Assembly (NCBI GenBank): GCA_934590135.1
Contig: CAKTOT010000072.1
Coordinates: 1 to 11,798, forward strand
Reading direction: 5' to 3'
Source: an uncultured Muribaculaceae bacterium
GTDB taxonomy: Bacteria > Bacteroidota > Bacteroidia > Bacteroidales > Muribaculaceae
DNA length: 11,798 bases
How positions within the stretch are numbered: position 1 is the first letter of the stretch; each line of letters begins with the position of its first letter. The translations under genes and the position numbers were made by a program. The notes beneath the pieces were generated by a model that saw only the letters and a list, made by a program, of their open reading frames with translations, searched no databases and was not told where the DNA came from. Positions 5,692 through 11,798 of this stretch are shown piece by piece.

Positions 5692-8460
5692 ATGATTAAA
5701 CGACTGATCACATTTTTGGTGGCGGCGCTTGTGCTGGGTATCTCCGTAGCTTCTGCACAGATAGTCACTACCTCTCCGGCCTTGCTGCAAGAGGCCAGTA
5801 AGAACGTCGTGCTGACATTCCACGCCGATTCGCCTCTGGGCAACGGCGGCCTCAAGGGATTGTCCGCGACCACCCCGGTGTACGCCCATATAGGCGTGAT
5901 TACCAATAAGAGTGTCAGCACATCCGACTGGAAGTACGCTCCCTCGAAATGGGGCGACAATGCGGCCAAGTACAAGCTGACATATGTATCGGCCAACACC
6001 TACACCTTGTCTATCGGCGACATCCGCACCTATTTCGGTATCACCGATGCGACAGAGACCGTACAAAAGATTGCTTTGGTTTTCCGTACCGGCGACTGCA
6101 CCAAAGAAGGCAAGACGTCTTCCGGCGGCGATATCCTTGTAGACGTCCTCGAACCGGGTTTCCAGATGGCCCTGAATGTGTCCACTCCCAAGGTTATCAC
6201 AGCCGAGGCTAAGGCCACGCTGACGGTCAATACCACCGAGCCTTGCACGATAGAGCTTTACAACGGCACCTTCCGCTTTGGCCGCAAGACCAACGCCACT
6301 ACTTATTCCTCCGAATATAATATGAATACCCCCGGCACTTACGACTTCAAGGCTGTGGCTACGACTAATGACGGCAGCAAGACCATGACCAAGACCTACA
6401 CGGTGAGCTACATCACCGACTCGCCGGCTGGTACATATCCCGGCGGCGTACCCAAGATGGGCGCCGTGAAGAACAGCAACGGCACCGTGACCTTCTGTAT
6501 CGCCGCTCCCGGTAAGAAGAACGTGATGCTCGTGGGTGCATGGAGCAATTACTCGACTATCGCCAACCAGTGCGAGATGCAATATCAAGACTACAACGGT
6601 CAGCGCTACTTCTTCCGCACGGTCAGCGACCTTAAGGACAATGTATGGTACCCGTACTACTACATTGTAGACGGAACCACCAAAGTAGGCGACCCCTACG
6701 CGCATATGGTCCTTGACCCGTATAGCGACAAATGGCTCGACTCCTCCATTTGGCCGGATATGCCTCAGTATCCTTACGAGAAATTCGATGACACGATGCT
6801 GGCTGTATACCGCGGCGACCTCGACGGCAACTACAAATTCAGCGATTTCACCATTCCCGACCACCGCAATCTAACAATCTATGAATTGCTGGTGCGCGAC
6901 TTCACCGGCACAGACCGTCAGGCAAATGGCGAAGGCACCCTGCGCAAAGCCATTGAGAAAATACCATACCTGCGCAGCCTCGGCATAAATGCCGTTGAGC
7001 TGATGCCTGTTATGGAATTCAACGGCAACAACTCGTGGGGTTACAATACCAACTTCTATATGGCTCCGGACAAGGCCTACGGCTCGCCCAAAGACCTCAA
7101 GGACTTCGTGGAATTGTGCCACCAAAACGGCATAGCTGTCATCCTTGACATCGTGTTCAATCAAAGTGACGGCCTGCACCCCTGGTATCAGATGTATCCC
7201 ATAGCCTCCAATCCCTTCTACAATCAGACCGCTCCGCACGACTATAGTGTGCTCAACGACTGGAAGCAGGAGAACCCGCTGGTACGTCAGCAATGGAAAG
7301 ACGCCATCAAGTACTGGATGACAGCCTACAACGTTGACGGCTTCCGCTTTGACCTCGTCAAGGGTCTCGGAACATCCTATCCCTCCGGCACGGAGGCATA
7401 CAATGCTTCGCGCGTAGCCGTGATGAAAGACCTCCATGCAGCCATCAAGGCCGTCAAACCCAACGGAATACATATCAACGAGAACCTCGCCGCTGCTAAG
7501 GAAGAAAACGAGATGGCCGCCGACGGACAACTCAATTGGGCCAATATCAACTACAATTCCTGCCAGTTCGGTATGGGCTATGCCTCCGGCTCCAATCTCG
7601 AGCGCTTCCTGTCCACCTCCGACAGCCGTACGGCATTCTCGACGGTGGCATACGCCGAGAGCCATGACGAAGAGCGTGTAGGCTACAAGCAGAAAGCATA
7701 CGGCTACGGCTCGGTCAAGGAAGACCAAAACAAACGTTCGTACCGCTTGGCACAACTGGGCGTACAGATGCTGCTTACGCCCGGTCCGAAGATGATTTGG
7801 CAGTTCGGAGAGTTCGGCGCCGACCAAACCACCAAGAATTCCGACAACAGCAACAATACCGACCCCAAGACTGTGGTATGGTACTACAAAGACGCTACTG
7901 ATCGCGTCGGCATTTTCGAGGCTTATCAGGCCATGTGTAACCTCCGTCGCAACAACGCCGACCTCTTTATCAACGGAACATACACACAGGTGGGCATGAA
8001 TACTCAGTCCTTCAGCACCAACCGCATTATTCGCCTCAATAACGGCGATGACGAAATCATCGCCCTCATAAATCCCAACGTAGACGGCGCAACCAAGAAT
8101 GTGGGCTATTCGGTGCAGAAGATTTCCGCCTCCAACTATCAGATACTCAGTTCAAGCAAAAATCTGACGGCCACGCCGACATTTAGCGGCACGACGGTCA
8201 AATGCGCCATACCGGCCAACGGCTATATCGTCCTCGGCACGAAATCAGTCCTCGGCGTGGATGATGTCACCGTAGATGCCGACCCGACAACGGCAGTCAA
8301 AGTCTATGCCGATGGCCGCGAGATTGTAATCGACGGCGAGTACACCACCGCCACGGTTTACAATGTTGCCGGCAGCCTCCAGCCTTCGCTGAGCGTCTCC
8401 GCTCCCGGTTTGTATATCGTCACCGTAGACGGTACGGCGCACAAGGTGCTTGTACGCTAA
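5692..8460 (+). CDS. Secreted GH13 alpha-amylase family glycoside hydrolase with C-terminal sorting-like tail
   Basis: This 922-aa enzyme should hydrolyse alpha-glucans such as starch or glycogen outside the cytoplasm. A signal peptide ends in ASA at residue 22. Residues 23-155 form a beta-rich domain of the kind that precedes Bacteroidetes amylases, about 160-250 an Ig-like domain, and about 255-345 a CBM48/E-set-like domain. The GH13 barrel starts near NLTIYELLVRDF (393). Catalytic landmarks are region I DIVFNQ (486-491), region II GFRFDLVKG with the likely nucleophile D554, region III INENLA with the likely acid/base E597, and region IV AESHDEER with H658 and D659. LLTPGPKMIWQFGEFG lies near the barrel end. 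Region I has Gln491 where most GH13 enzymes have His. After a beta-sandwich, the last 34 residues (VYNVAG..., APGLYIVTVDG..., KVLVR) resemble a type IX secretion or Por tail. It is monocistronic, with its own promoter and terminator. Exact specificity (amylase or pullulanase) cannot be read here. Confidence 0.95.
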   Translation: MIKRLITFLVAALVLGISVASAQIVTTSPALLQEASKNVVLTFHADSPLGNGGLKGLSATTPVYAHIGVITNKSVSTSDWKYAPSKWGDNAAKYKLTYVSANTYTLSIGDIRTYFGITDATETVQKIALVFRTGDCTKEGKTSSGGDILVDVLEPGFQMALNVSTPKVITAEAKATLTVNTTEPCTIELYNGTFRFGRKTNATTYSSEYNMNTPGTYDFKAVATTNDGSKTMTKTYTVSYITDSPAGTYPGGVPKMGAVKNSNGTVTFCIAAPGKKNVMLVGAWSNYSTIANQCEMQYQDYNGQRYFFRTVSDLKDNVWYPYYYIVDGTTKVGDPYAHMVLDPYSDKWLDSSIWPDMPQYPYEKFDDTMLAVYRGDLDGNYKFSDFTIPDHRNLTIYELLVRDFTGTDRQANGEGTLRKAIEKIPYLRSLGINAVELMPVMEFNGNNSWGYNTNFYMAPDKAYGSPKDLKDFVELCHQNGIAVILDIVFNQSDGLHPWYQMYPIASNPFYNQTAPHDYSVLNDWKQENPLVRQQWKDAIKYWMTAYNVDGFRFDLVKGLGTSYPSGTEAYNASRVAVMKDLHAAIKAVKPNGIHINENLAAAKEENEMAADGQLNWANINYNSCQFGMGYASGSNLERFLSTSDSRTAFSTVAYAESHDEERVGYKQKAYGYGSVKEDQNKRSYRLAQLGVQMLLTPGPKMIWQFGEFGADQTTKNSDNSNNTDPKTVVWYYKDATDRVGIFEAYQAMCNLRRNNADLFINGTYTQVGMNTQSFSTNRIIRLNNGDDEIIALINPNVDGATKNVGYSVQKISASNYQILSSSKNLTATPTFSGTTVKCAIPANGYIVLGTKSVLGVDDVTVDADPTTAVKVYADGREIVIDGEYTTATVYNVAGSLQPSLSVSAPGLYIVTVDGTAHKVLVR

Positions 8461-8490
8461 GCATATAACGACTTCCCCCCTAAAATAGCA

Positions 8491-8533
8491 GCGGGCGTGT
8501 CTCTCGGATGATGACACGCCCGCCATTTTTTTT
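8491..8533 (+). terminator. strong intrinsic terminator after the amylase gene
   Basis: GCGGGCGTGTC (8491-8501) pairs perfectly with GACACGCCCGC (8513-8523) around an 11-base loop, followed by eight T at 8526-8533. It starts 30 bases after the amylase stop codon and isolates that gene from the next unit. Confidence 0.93.
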
Positions 8534-8666
8534 GTGCTAAAATTGCTCACCGGTGTGTGGAGAATGTGAATGAAAGTTGGTTTGTGCCGTTTTTTGCTTG
8601 TTGCGTATATCTTATAATCTGCTGAAATACACATTTTAACCTATTATATTGCGTCTTGAAAAATAT

Positions 8667-8708
8667 TTCGGAGAATAATTGGTCAAAAACTTACATTCGG
8701 AGGAATAA
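8667..8708 (+). repeat. near-identical direct repeat just upstream of a promoter
   Basis: TTCGGAGAATAA (8667-8678) recurs as TTCGGAGGAATAA (8696-8708), 29 bases further on. The second copy ends 6 bases before the -7 box and would overlap the -33 region. This could be a repressor or activator site; chance similarity in A/T-rich DNA is possible. Confidence 0.35.
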
Positions 8709-8713
8709 GTGTG

Positions 8714-8721
8714 TATATTTG
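8714..8721 (+). promoter_or_regulatory. -7 promoter element for the 8801-10254 unit
   Basis: TATATTTG matches TAnnTTTG perfectly and sits in TGTGTATATTTGCA, which differs at one base of 14 from the block at the amylase promoter. Transcription would start near 8728, giving a leader of about 73 bases. The -33 element is poor. Confidence 0.65.
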
Positions 8722-8726
8722 CAGCG

Positions 8727-8783
8727 AATTACTCTCCGTCCCGTTGCTGTTTGACTCAAACATCTTAGATAGGAGAGATAATT
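8727..8783 (+). promoter_or_regulatory. nested stem-loops in the leader of the 113-aa gene
   Basis: AATTACTCTCC (8727-8737) pairs with GGAGAGATAATT (8772-8783) as 11 base pairs with one bulged A (8778). Inside the loop, TGTTTG (8748-8753) pairs with CAAACA (8757-8762) around three bases. The right arm holds the only Shine-Dalgarno-like GGAG in the leader, but it lies about 25 bases before the ATG, too far for a normal ribosome site. The pairing suggests a structured leader; a function is speculative. Confidence 0.4.
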
Positions 8784-8800
8784 ACTAACCCCTAAGCACA

Positions 8801-9142
8801 ATGAACAAAACTACCAGACGAAAGAAGACGCTGCTGACGGCAGCGGCTTTGGGCGTGTGCTGTGCGTATGCACAGACGGCCACACCCGGAGGTCTTGTCC
8901 TGCCTAATGTGCCCCCGGATGCCAGCCCTTATGACTTCCGGATGTCTAAGACGGATGACGGCATGTCCGTCTCGCTCACTCTCAATCGCATCGACCGCAC
9001 TGTCACCGACTCCACGATTGAAATAACCGAGCAAGAGAACAAGCAAATAATTCACTTAACCAATGCACCGATAGGCATCTGCGTTATTTCGATGATGGTT
9101 GACAGCGAGGTAGTGGATAGAAACAAACTACTAAAGCAATAA
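8801..9142 (+). CDS. small exported protein with sorting-domain-like C-terminal module
   Basis: This 113-aa protein has a basic N-terminus (RRKK), a hydrophobic stretch and a likely signal peptidase I site after AYA at residue 24. The mature part is only about 89 residues: a short Pro/Gly-rich segment, then alternating beta-strand-like sequence from about residue 44 (DFRMSKTDDGMSVSLTLNRI) to the end. The end (LTNAPIGICVISMMVDSEVV, then DRNKLLK) has the L..aP.GiyvI...d...v...Kl.k rhythm of Bacteroidetes type IX sorting tails and of DUF3244-like small exported proteins. I cannot assign a family with certainty and do not infer an activity. The gene starts 73 bases after a good promoter, and its stop is 3 bases before the next ATG, so it is surely co-transcribed with the BspA-like gene. 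The ATG is chosen because it gives a proper signal peptide. Confidence 0.75.
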   Translation: MNKTTRRKKTLLTAAALGVCCAYAQTATPGGLVLPNVPPDASPYDFRMSKTDDGMSVSLTLNRIDRTVTDSTIEITEQENKQIIHLTNAPIGICVISMMVDSEVVDRNKLLKQ

Positions 9143-9145
9143 GGT

Positions 9146-9784
9146 ATGAAACGAACAATAATGGTTCTGTTGTTTTTGCTTATAAGTGTGGCGATGCAAG
9201 TCTTTGCATTCAAGACAGACCGCACTTATAATGGCAAACCCACATACAATGTAGACGGCATTGAGTATATAGTGATGACCGATGTCGATAAAGAAGCAGG
9301 CAAAGTCGAGTACACTGGCGCTTACGTCGTGCCTTCAGCGGACAAAACGCTAAAATACAGCGGAATAATCATAATTCCGCAAGAGGTTTTCATAGAAGAA
9401 ACGCTATACCCTGTAGTGAACTTTATCAAGCTGTCAGAGTATTCCGAAAACGAGGATTCGTCCTTAGAAATCGTCCTACCTAATAGCCTTATAGCCATTA
9501 GCGGAGTGTCAACACAGTTTAACGAGCGGATCAAAAGCATAGACATTCCGGCAAGTGTCATCGGGCTTTACGGATTGAGTTACAAACCCGACACGCTTTG
9601 TATTCCTAAAACGATACAGATCTTTGGTCCCGTGAGCGAAGTGAAAGCGTCGTATATCATTTTTAAGGACGGACTTGCAACATGTGCATACTATGGATTG
9701 TGTTGTGACAACGACAGCATTATCATTCCCGGCAGCATGGTGATGCAAGGATGCGCACTATCCGCCTTAAGCTTGAATACATGA
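9146..9784 (+). CDS. BspA-like LRR_5 surface protein, N-terminal part (frame interrupted)
   Basis: This 212-aa frame has a signal peptide (MKRTIMVLLFLLISVAMQVF, likely cut after residue 21). It then runs in the style of Bacteroidales BspA-like leucine-rich repeat proteins: VDGIEYIVM opening, YSGIIIIPQEVFIEETLYPVVNF, then repeat-like segments such as LEIVLPNSLIAIS, IKSIDIPASVIGL, DTLCIPKTIQIFG and DSIIIPGSMVMQG. Such proteins are exported and often bind host or matrix ligands, but the ligand here is unknown. It stops at 9782-9784 in mid-repeat, while the frame one base back continues with the missing C-terminal half. Together they would make about 369 aa, so this is most likely the front of one broken or frameshifted gene; the alternative is a real two-protein arrangement. 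Base composition is more A/T-rich than the flanking housekeeping genes. Confidence 0.8.
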   Translation: MKRTIMVLLFLLISVAMQVFAFKTDRTYNGKPTYNVDGIEYIVMTDVDKEAGKVEYTGAYVVPSADKTLKYSGIIIIPQEVFIEETLYPVVNFIKLSEYSENEDSSLEIVLPNSLIAISGVSTQFNERIKSIDIPASVIGLYGLSYKPDTLCIPKTIQIFGPVSEVKASYIIFKDGLATCAYYGLCCDNDSIIIPGSMVMQGCALSALSLNT

Positions 9785-10254
9785 AGATTACCAAATCGTC
9801 AGACGCCACAAAGTCACCCATCCTGTGCGATTTGTTCTGTCGCAATTCGTACCGCATCAAGACCATTGTGTGTGAGTACGCTACTCCACCTGAAGCTCAT
9901 GAGAGCGTATTCGTTCTCGAGAAATCAAATCTGGATCCACTGTATTCGGAAGTAGACCCGGAAGACTCATATCCATACGGTTACTATCCTACTATGTACG
10001 ACCGGGCAACGCTGTACGTACCTCAGCAGGCAATAGAGGCATACAAGGTAGACCCGGTATGGGGGAAGTTCGAGAAGATACTACCCATAAAGGACGGCGT
10101 GAATGACGTGACGGCGGACGAGGTTCAAGTCGTTGCCACCGAATACCACGACCTGTACGGCAGACGTCTCGAAGCACCGGCCGAGCGCGGCATCACCATC
10201 CGCACGGACATCTATAGCGACGGCACACGCCGCTGCGCCAAGATGCTTCGCTGA
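9781..10254 (+). CDS. BspA-like LRR_5 surface protein, C-terminal part (frame interrupted)
   Basis: This frame supplies the end of the same protein. It contains the typical last LRR_5 segment (YRIKTIVCEYATPPEAHESVF) and the closing motif ATLYVPQQAIEAYK...VWGKFEKILPI found at the end of many Bacteroidales BspA-like proteins. A final module follows (VATEYHDLYGRRLEAPAERG, ITIRTDIYSDGTRR) that resembles a degenerate type IX sorting tail. There is no signal peptide, so alone it could not be exported, which argues that it was once continuous with the upstream frame. The ATG at 9781 overlaps the upstream stop as ATGA, allowing translational coupling; an in-frame ATG at 9751 would add ten residues that match nothing in the family. 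The frame is closed upstream by TGA at 9706-9708, so the lesion lies in 9709-9781. Confidence 0.75.
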   Translation: MKITKSSDATKSPILCDLFCRNSYRIKTIVCEYATPPEAHESVFVLEKSNLDPLYSEVDPEDSYPYGYYPTMYDRATLYVPQQAIEAYKVDPVWGKFEKILPIKDGVNDVTADEVQVVATEYHDLYGRRLEAPAERGITIRTDIYSDGTRRCAKMLR

Positions 10255-10286
10255 AACTATATGAGCCACTTATAGCGACAAATATT

Positions 10287-10319
10287 GCCGCCGGGATTGT
10301 CCCAAGTAGTCCCGGCGGC
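10287..10319. terminator. bidirectional GC-rich hairpin terminator
   Basis: GCCGCCGGGA (10287-10296) pairs perfectly with TCCCGGCGGC (10310-10319) around a 13-base loop. An alternative inner hairpin GGGA-TTG-TCCC is possible. It lies between converging stops at 10254 and 10348. T content after the stem is modest on both strands, so the assignment rests mainly on stem strength and position. Confidence 0.7.
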
Positions 10320-10347
10320 TTCTATATTTACGGAAATGTCCGTTGGG

Positions 10348-11798
10348 TTATCCGTCGATTTCGGAGAGCTCGAGCCAGCGCATTTCTTTTTGGTCGAGGA
10401 GGTCTTTGACTTGGCTGTAACGGGCGCTCATGGCTGCGATGTCTGCATCGGGTGCGGGAGTGCCGGCAAATGCGGCTTCCAGCGAAGTACGCTCGGCGGT
10501 GAGGGCGTCAATCTCGGCAGTGAGGGCCTCGAACTCGCGCTGCTCCTTGAAGTTGCGGCGCCGGCGCTGCGGCGTCTTGACCTTGACGTTTTGCGGCTGG
10601 GGGCGTTGGGCCGTCGTCTGGGCGGCTTGTGTGGCGTGCCAGGCGCGGTAGTCGCTGTAATTGCCGGGGAAATCGCGTATGGCTCCGTCGCCTTCGAGCA
10701 CAAAAATGTGGTCTACGATGTTGTCCAGGAAGTATCGGTCGTGGCTGATGATGATAGCGCAACCATTGAACTTGGTGAGGTACTCCTCGAGTATGCCCAG
10801 GGTGACAATATCGAGGTCGTTGGTGGGCTCGTCCAGTATCAGGAAGTTGGGGCGACGCATAAGCACTGTGGCGAGGTGCAGGCGGCACAACTCGCCGCCG
10901 CTGAGCGTCTCGACATATTTCTGTTGGGCGGGGACGTCAAAGAGAAAGCGCTTGAGCAGTTGCGAGGCGTTGAGGCGTGCACCCTCGTACTCGATGTCAT
11001 CGGCGATGTCGGTGATGACATCGATGACGCGCTTGCCGGGTGCCGGTGCAAAGCCGTCCTGGCTGTAGTAACCGAAACGCACTGTCTCGCCGATGTTCCA
11101 TTCGCCGCTGTCTTGCGGTACCAATCTCAGAAGCATTTTTACGAAAGTGGACTTGCCGATGCCGTTGGCGCCGATAATTCCGACTTTTTCGCCGCGTGCA
11201 AAGTCGTAGGAGAAGTCGCGGACGATGACTCGGTCGCCAAAGGACTTGGAGATGTGACGAGCCTCGAAAATTTTGCTACCTATGTAGACTTTGGATGCGT
11301 TGCCGAGATCGATGTTTCGTTCTGTGAGGTTGACGCGGCTGCGTTCCTTGAGGTCGTAAAACTGCTCGATGCGGTATTTGGCTTTGCCGGCGCGGGCTTG
11401 CGGCTGTCGTGACATCCAATCCTGCTCCTTGCGCAGCAGGTTGTTGACGCGATCCAATTCGGCGGACATGGCGCAGATGCGCTCGGCACGCCGCCGCAGA
11501 AAGTAATTGTAATTGCCGTCGTAAGTATATATTTGGGTGCGGTCTATTTCGATGATTTTGCTGCATACGCGGTCCAGAAAGTATCGGTCGTGCGTCACCA
11601 TCAGCAGCGTCATACGTGATTTGGCCAAGTATGCTTCCAACCACTCGATAGCGTTGATGTCCAGGTGGTTGGTGGGCTCGTCCAGTATCAGAAGTTGCGG
11701 CTCGGTGGCTATAGCTCGTGCCATAGCTATGCGTTTGCGTTGACCGCCGGAGAGCTTGGCAAGCGGCACGGAAGTGTCGTTGACGCCCAGTCCGGACA
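10348..11798 (-). CDS. ABC-F family ATPase, Uup-like (5' end outside window)
   Basis: 482 residues are present, running off the right edge. The frame stays open beyond the GTG at 11769, reading SGLGVNDTS before it, so that GTG is not the start. Numbering from the edge: first-domain signature LSGGQ (15-19) and Walker B LLILDEPTNHLD (35-46); ABC-F interdomain linker (about 95-155) with RQPQARAGKAKYRI, close to the Uup linker; second-domain Walker A GANGIGKST (209-217), signature LSGGE (298-302) and Walker B FLILDEPTNDLD (318-329); a basic Pro/Gln-rich linker; and a C-terminal coiled coil (417-482) as in Uup. There are no membrane segments, so it is a soluble cytoplasmic ATPase. ABC-F proteins act on the ribosome, and Uup is also tied to replication and transposon excision in E. 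coli. The missing part should hold the first Walker A, roughly 140-150 residues. Antibiotic resistance is not indicated. It is convergent with the BspA-like unit. Confidence 0.94.
   Translation of the reverse strand, partial: SGLGVNDTSVPLAKLSGGQRKRIAMARAIATEPQLLILDEPTNHLDINAIEWLEAYLAKSRMTLLMVTHDRYFLDRVCSKIIEIDRTQIYTYDGNYNYFLRRRAERICAMSAELDRVNNLLRKEQDWMSRQPQARAGKAKYRIEQFYDLKERSRVNLTERNIDLGNASKVYIGSKIFEARHISKSFGDRVIVRDFSYDFARGEKVGIIGANGIGKSTFVKMLLRLVPQDSGEWNIGETVRFGYYSQDGFAPAPGKRVIDVITDIADDIEYEGARLNASQLLKRFLFDVPAQQKYVETLSGGELCRLHLATVLMRRPNFLILDEPTNDLDIVTLGILEEYLTKFNGCAIIISHDRYFLDNIVDHIFVLEGDGAIRDFPGNYSDYRAWHATQAAQTTAQRPQPQNVKVKTPQRRRRNFKEQREFEALTAEIDALTAERTSLEAAFAGTPAPDADIAAMSARYSQVKDLLDQKEMRWLELSEIDG

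Larger units (their letters stand above)
8534..8800 (+). other. intergenic region upstream of the 113-aa protein gene
   Basis: With the terminator, the gene-free stretch runs 8461-8800 (340 bases). After 8533 it is A/T-rich and holds direct repeats, a perfect -7 box and a foldable leader, listed separately. I see no gene in 8534-8660. Confidence 0.7.

Noticed and set aside
5605..6864. Long - strand open frame (419 aa) opposite the amylase
   Set aside because: It overlaps the well-supported signal peptide and N-terminal domains of the GH13 gene, has no recognisable family or signal, and its composition is typical of an antisense shadow of codon-biased coding DNA.
2781..8460. Receptor plus amylase as a Sus-type starch utilisation locus
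   Set aside because: The receptor is of the OMP_b-brl_3 type and shorter than SusC, there is no SusD-like lipoprotein or regulator gene, and the genes are divergent.
8491..8533. CRISPR or tRNA-like element in the GC-rich hairpin after the amylase
   Set aside because: A single perfect stem followed by eight T is a plain intrinsic terminator; there are no repeats with spacers and no cloverleaf.
8245..8634. - strand open frame running across the amylase 3' end and terminator
   Set aside because: It would read through a strong hairpin and overlaps the sorting-like tail of the amylase. No promoter or family resemblance.
8801..8875. Tat signal or lipobox in the 113-aa protein
   Set aside because: TRRKKTL lacks the hydrophobic FLK part of a Tat motif, and LGVC has Val instead of Gly/Ala/Ser before Cys. 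A type I signal cut after AYA fits better.
9709..9784. Programmed -1 frameshift in the BspA-like gene
   Set aside because: No X XXY YYZ slippery heptamer or strong downstream pseudoknot is visible, so a lesion or restart is simpler.
10285..11412. Long + strand open frame (375 aa) opposite the ABC-F gene
   Set aside because: The - strand carries intact ABC-F motifs throughout. The + frame is a low-complexity V/L/G/A-rich shadow that begins inside the terminator hairpin.

Overview
The window looks like chromosomal DNA of a Bacteroidales bacterium, most plausibly a Muribaculaceae or Prevotellaceae gut commensal; family level is inference. The grounds are the protein families (CarboxypepD_reg/plug/OMP_b-brl_3 outer-membrane receptor, secreted GH13 amylase with a C-terminal sorting-like tail, BspA-like LRR_5 protein), A/T-rich leaders with no clear Shine-Dalgarno, and two perfect copies of the Bacteroidetes -7 promoter element TAnnTTTG. 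GC content is moderate (about 50 percent by eye) and visibly lower in the 9.1-9.9 kb stretch.

Layout: (1) 97-2637 (+), mutS2, complete with Walker A, Walker B, linker and C-terminal Smr domain. (2) 2638-2780, a short convergent spacer holding a long imperfect hairpin that ends both mutS2 and the next gene. (3) 2781-5204 (-), a TonB-dependent-receptor-like outer-membrane barrel protein. (4) 5205-5691, a 487-bp divergent regulatory spacer with a paired hairpin in the receptor leader, a spaced 9-bp direct repeat, a perfect -7 box and a leader inverted repeat before the amylase. (5) 5692-8460 (+), a 922-aa secreted multidomain GH13 amylase-family enzyme, closed by a textbook intrinsic terminator. 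(6) 8534-8800, a regulatory spacer with direct repeats, a perfect -7 box and a foldable leader. (7) 8801-10254 (+), a compact transcription unit: a 113-aa exported protein made mostly of a sorting-domain-like module, then a BspA-like LRR_5 surface protein split into two reading frames by an apparent one-base lesion at 9709-9781; the frames meet in an ATGA overlap. (8) 10255-10347, convergent spacer with a GC-rich hairpin. (9) 10348-11798 (-), Uup-like ABC-F ATPase whose N-terminus lies beyond the window.

The two ends are housekeeping genes (MutS2 for nucleic acid or ribosome quality control, ABC-F for ribosome or replication-linked functions). The middle is envelope and secreted functions: receptor, amylase and surface proteins. 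The receptor and amylase are divergent and may share control, but the receptor is not SusC-like and no SusD partner is present, so this is not a classical starch utilisation locus. The least ordinary part is the 8801-10254 unit. I see no mobile element, CRISPR array, tRNA or rRNA.
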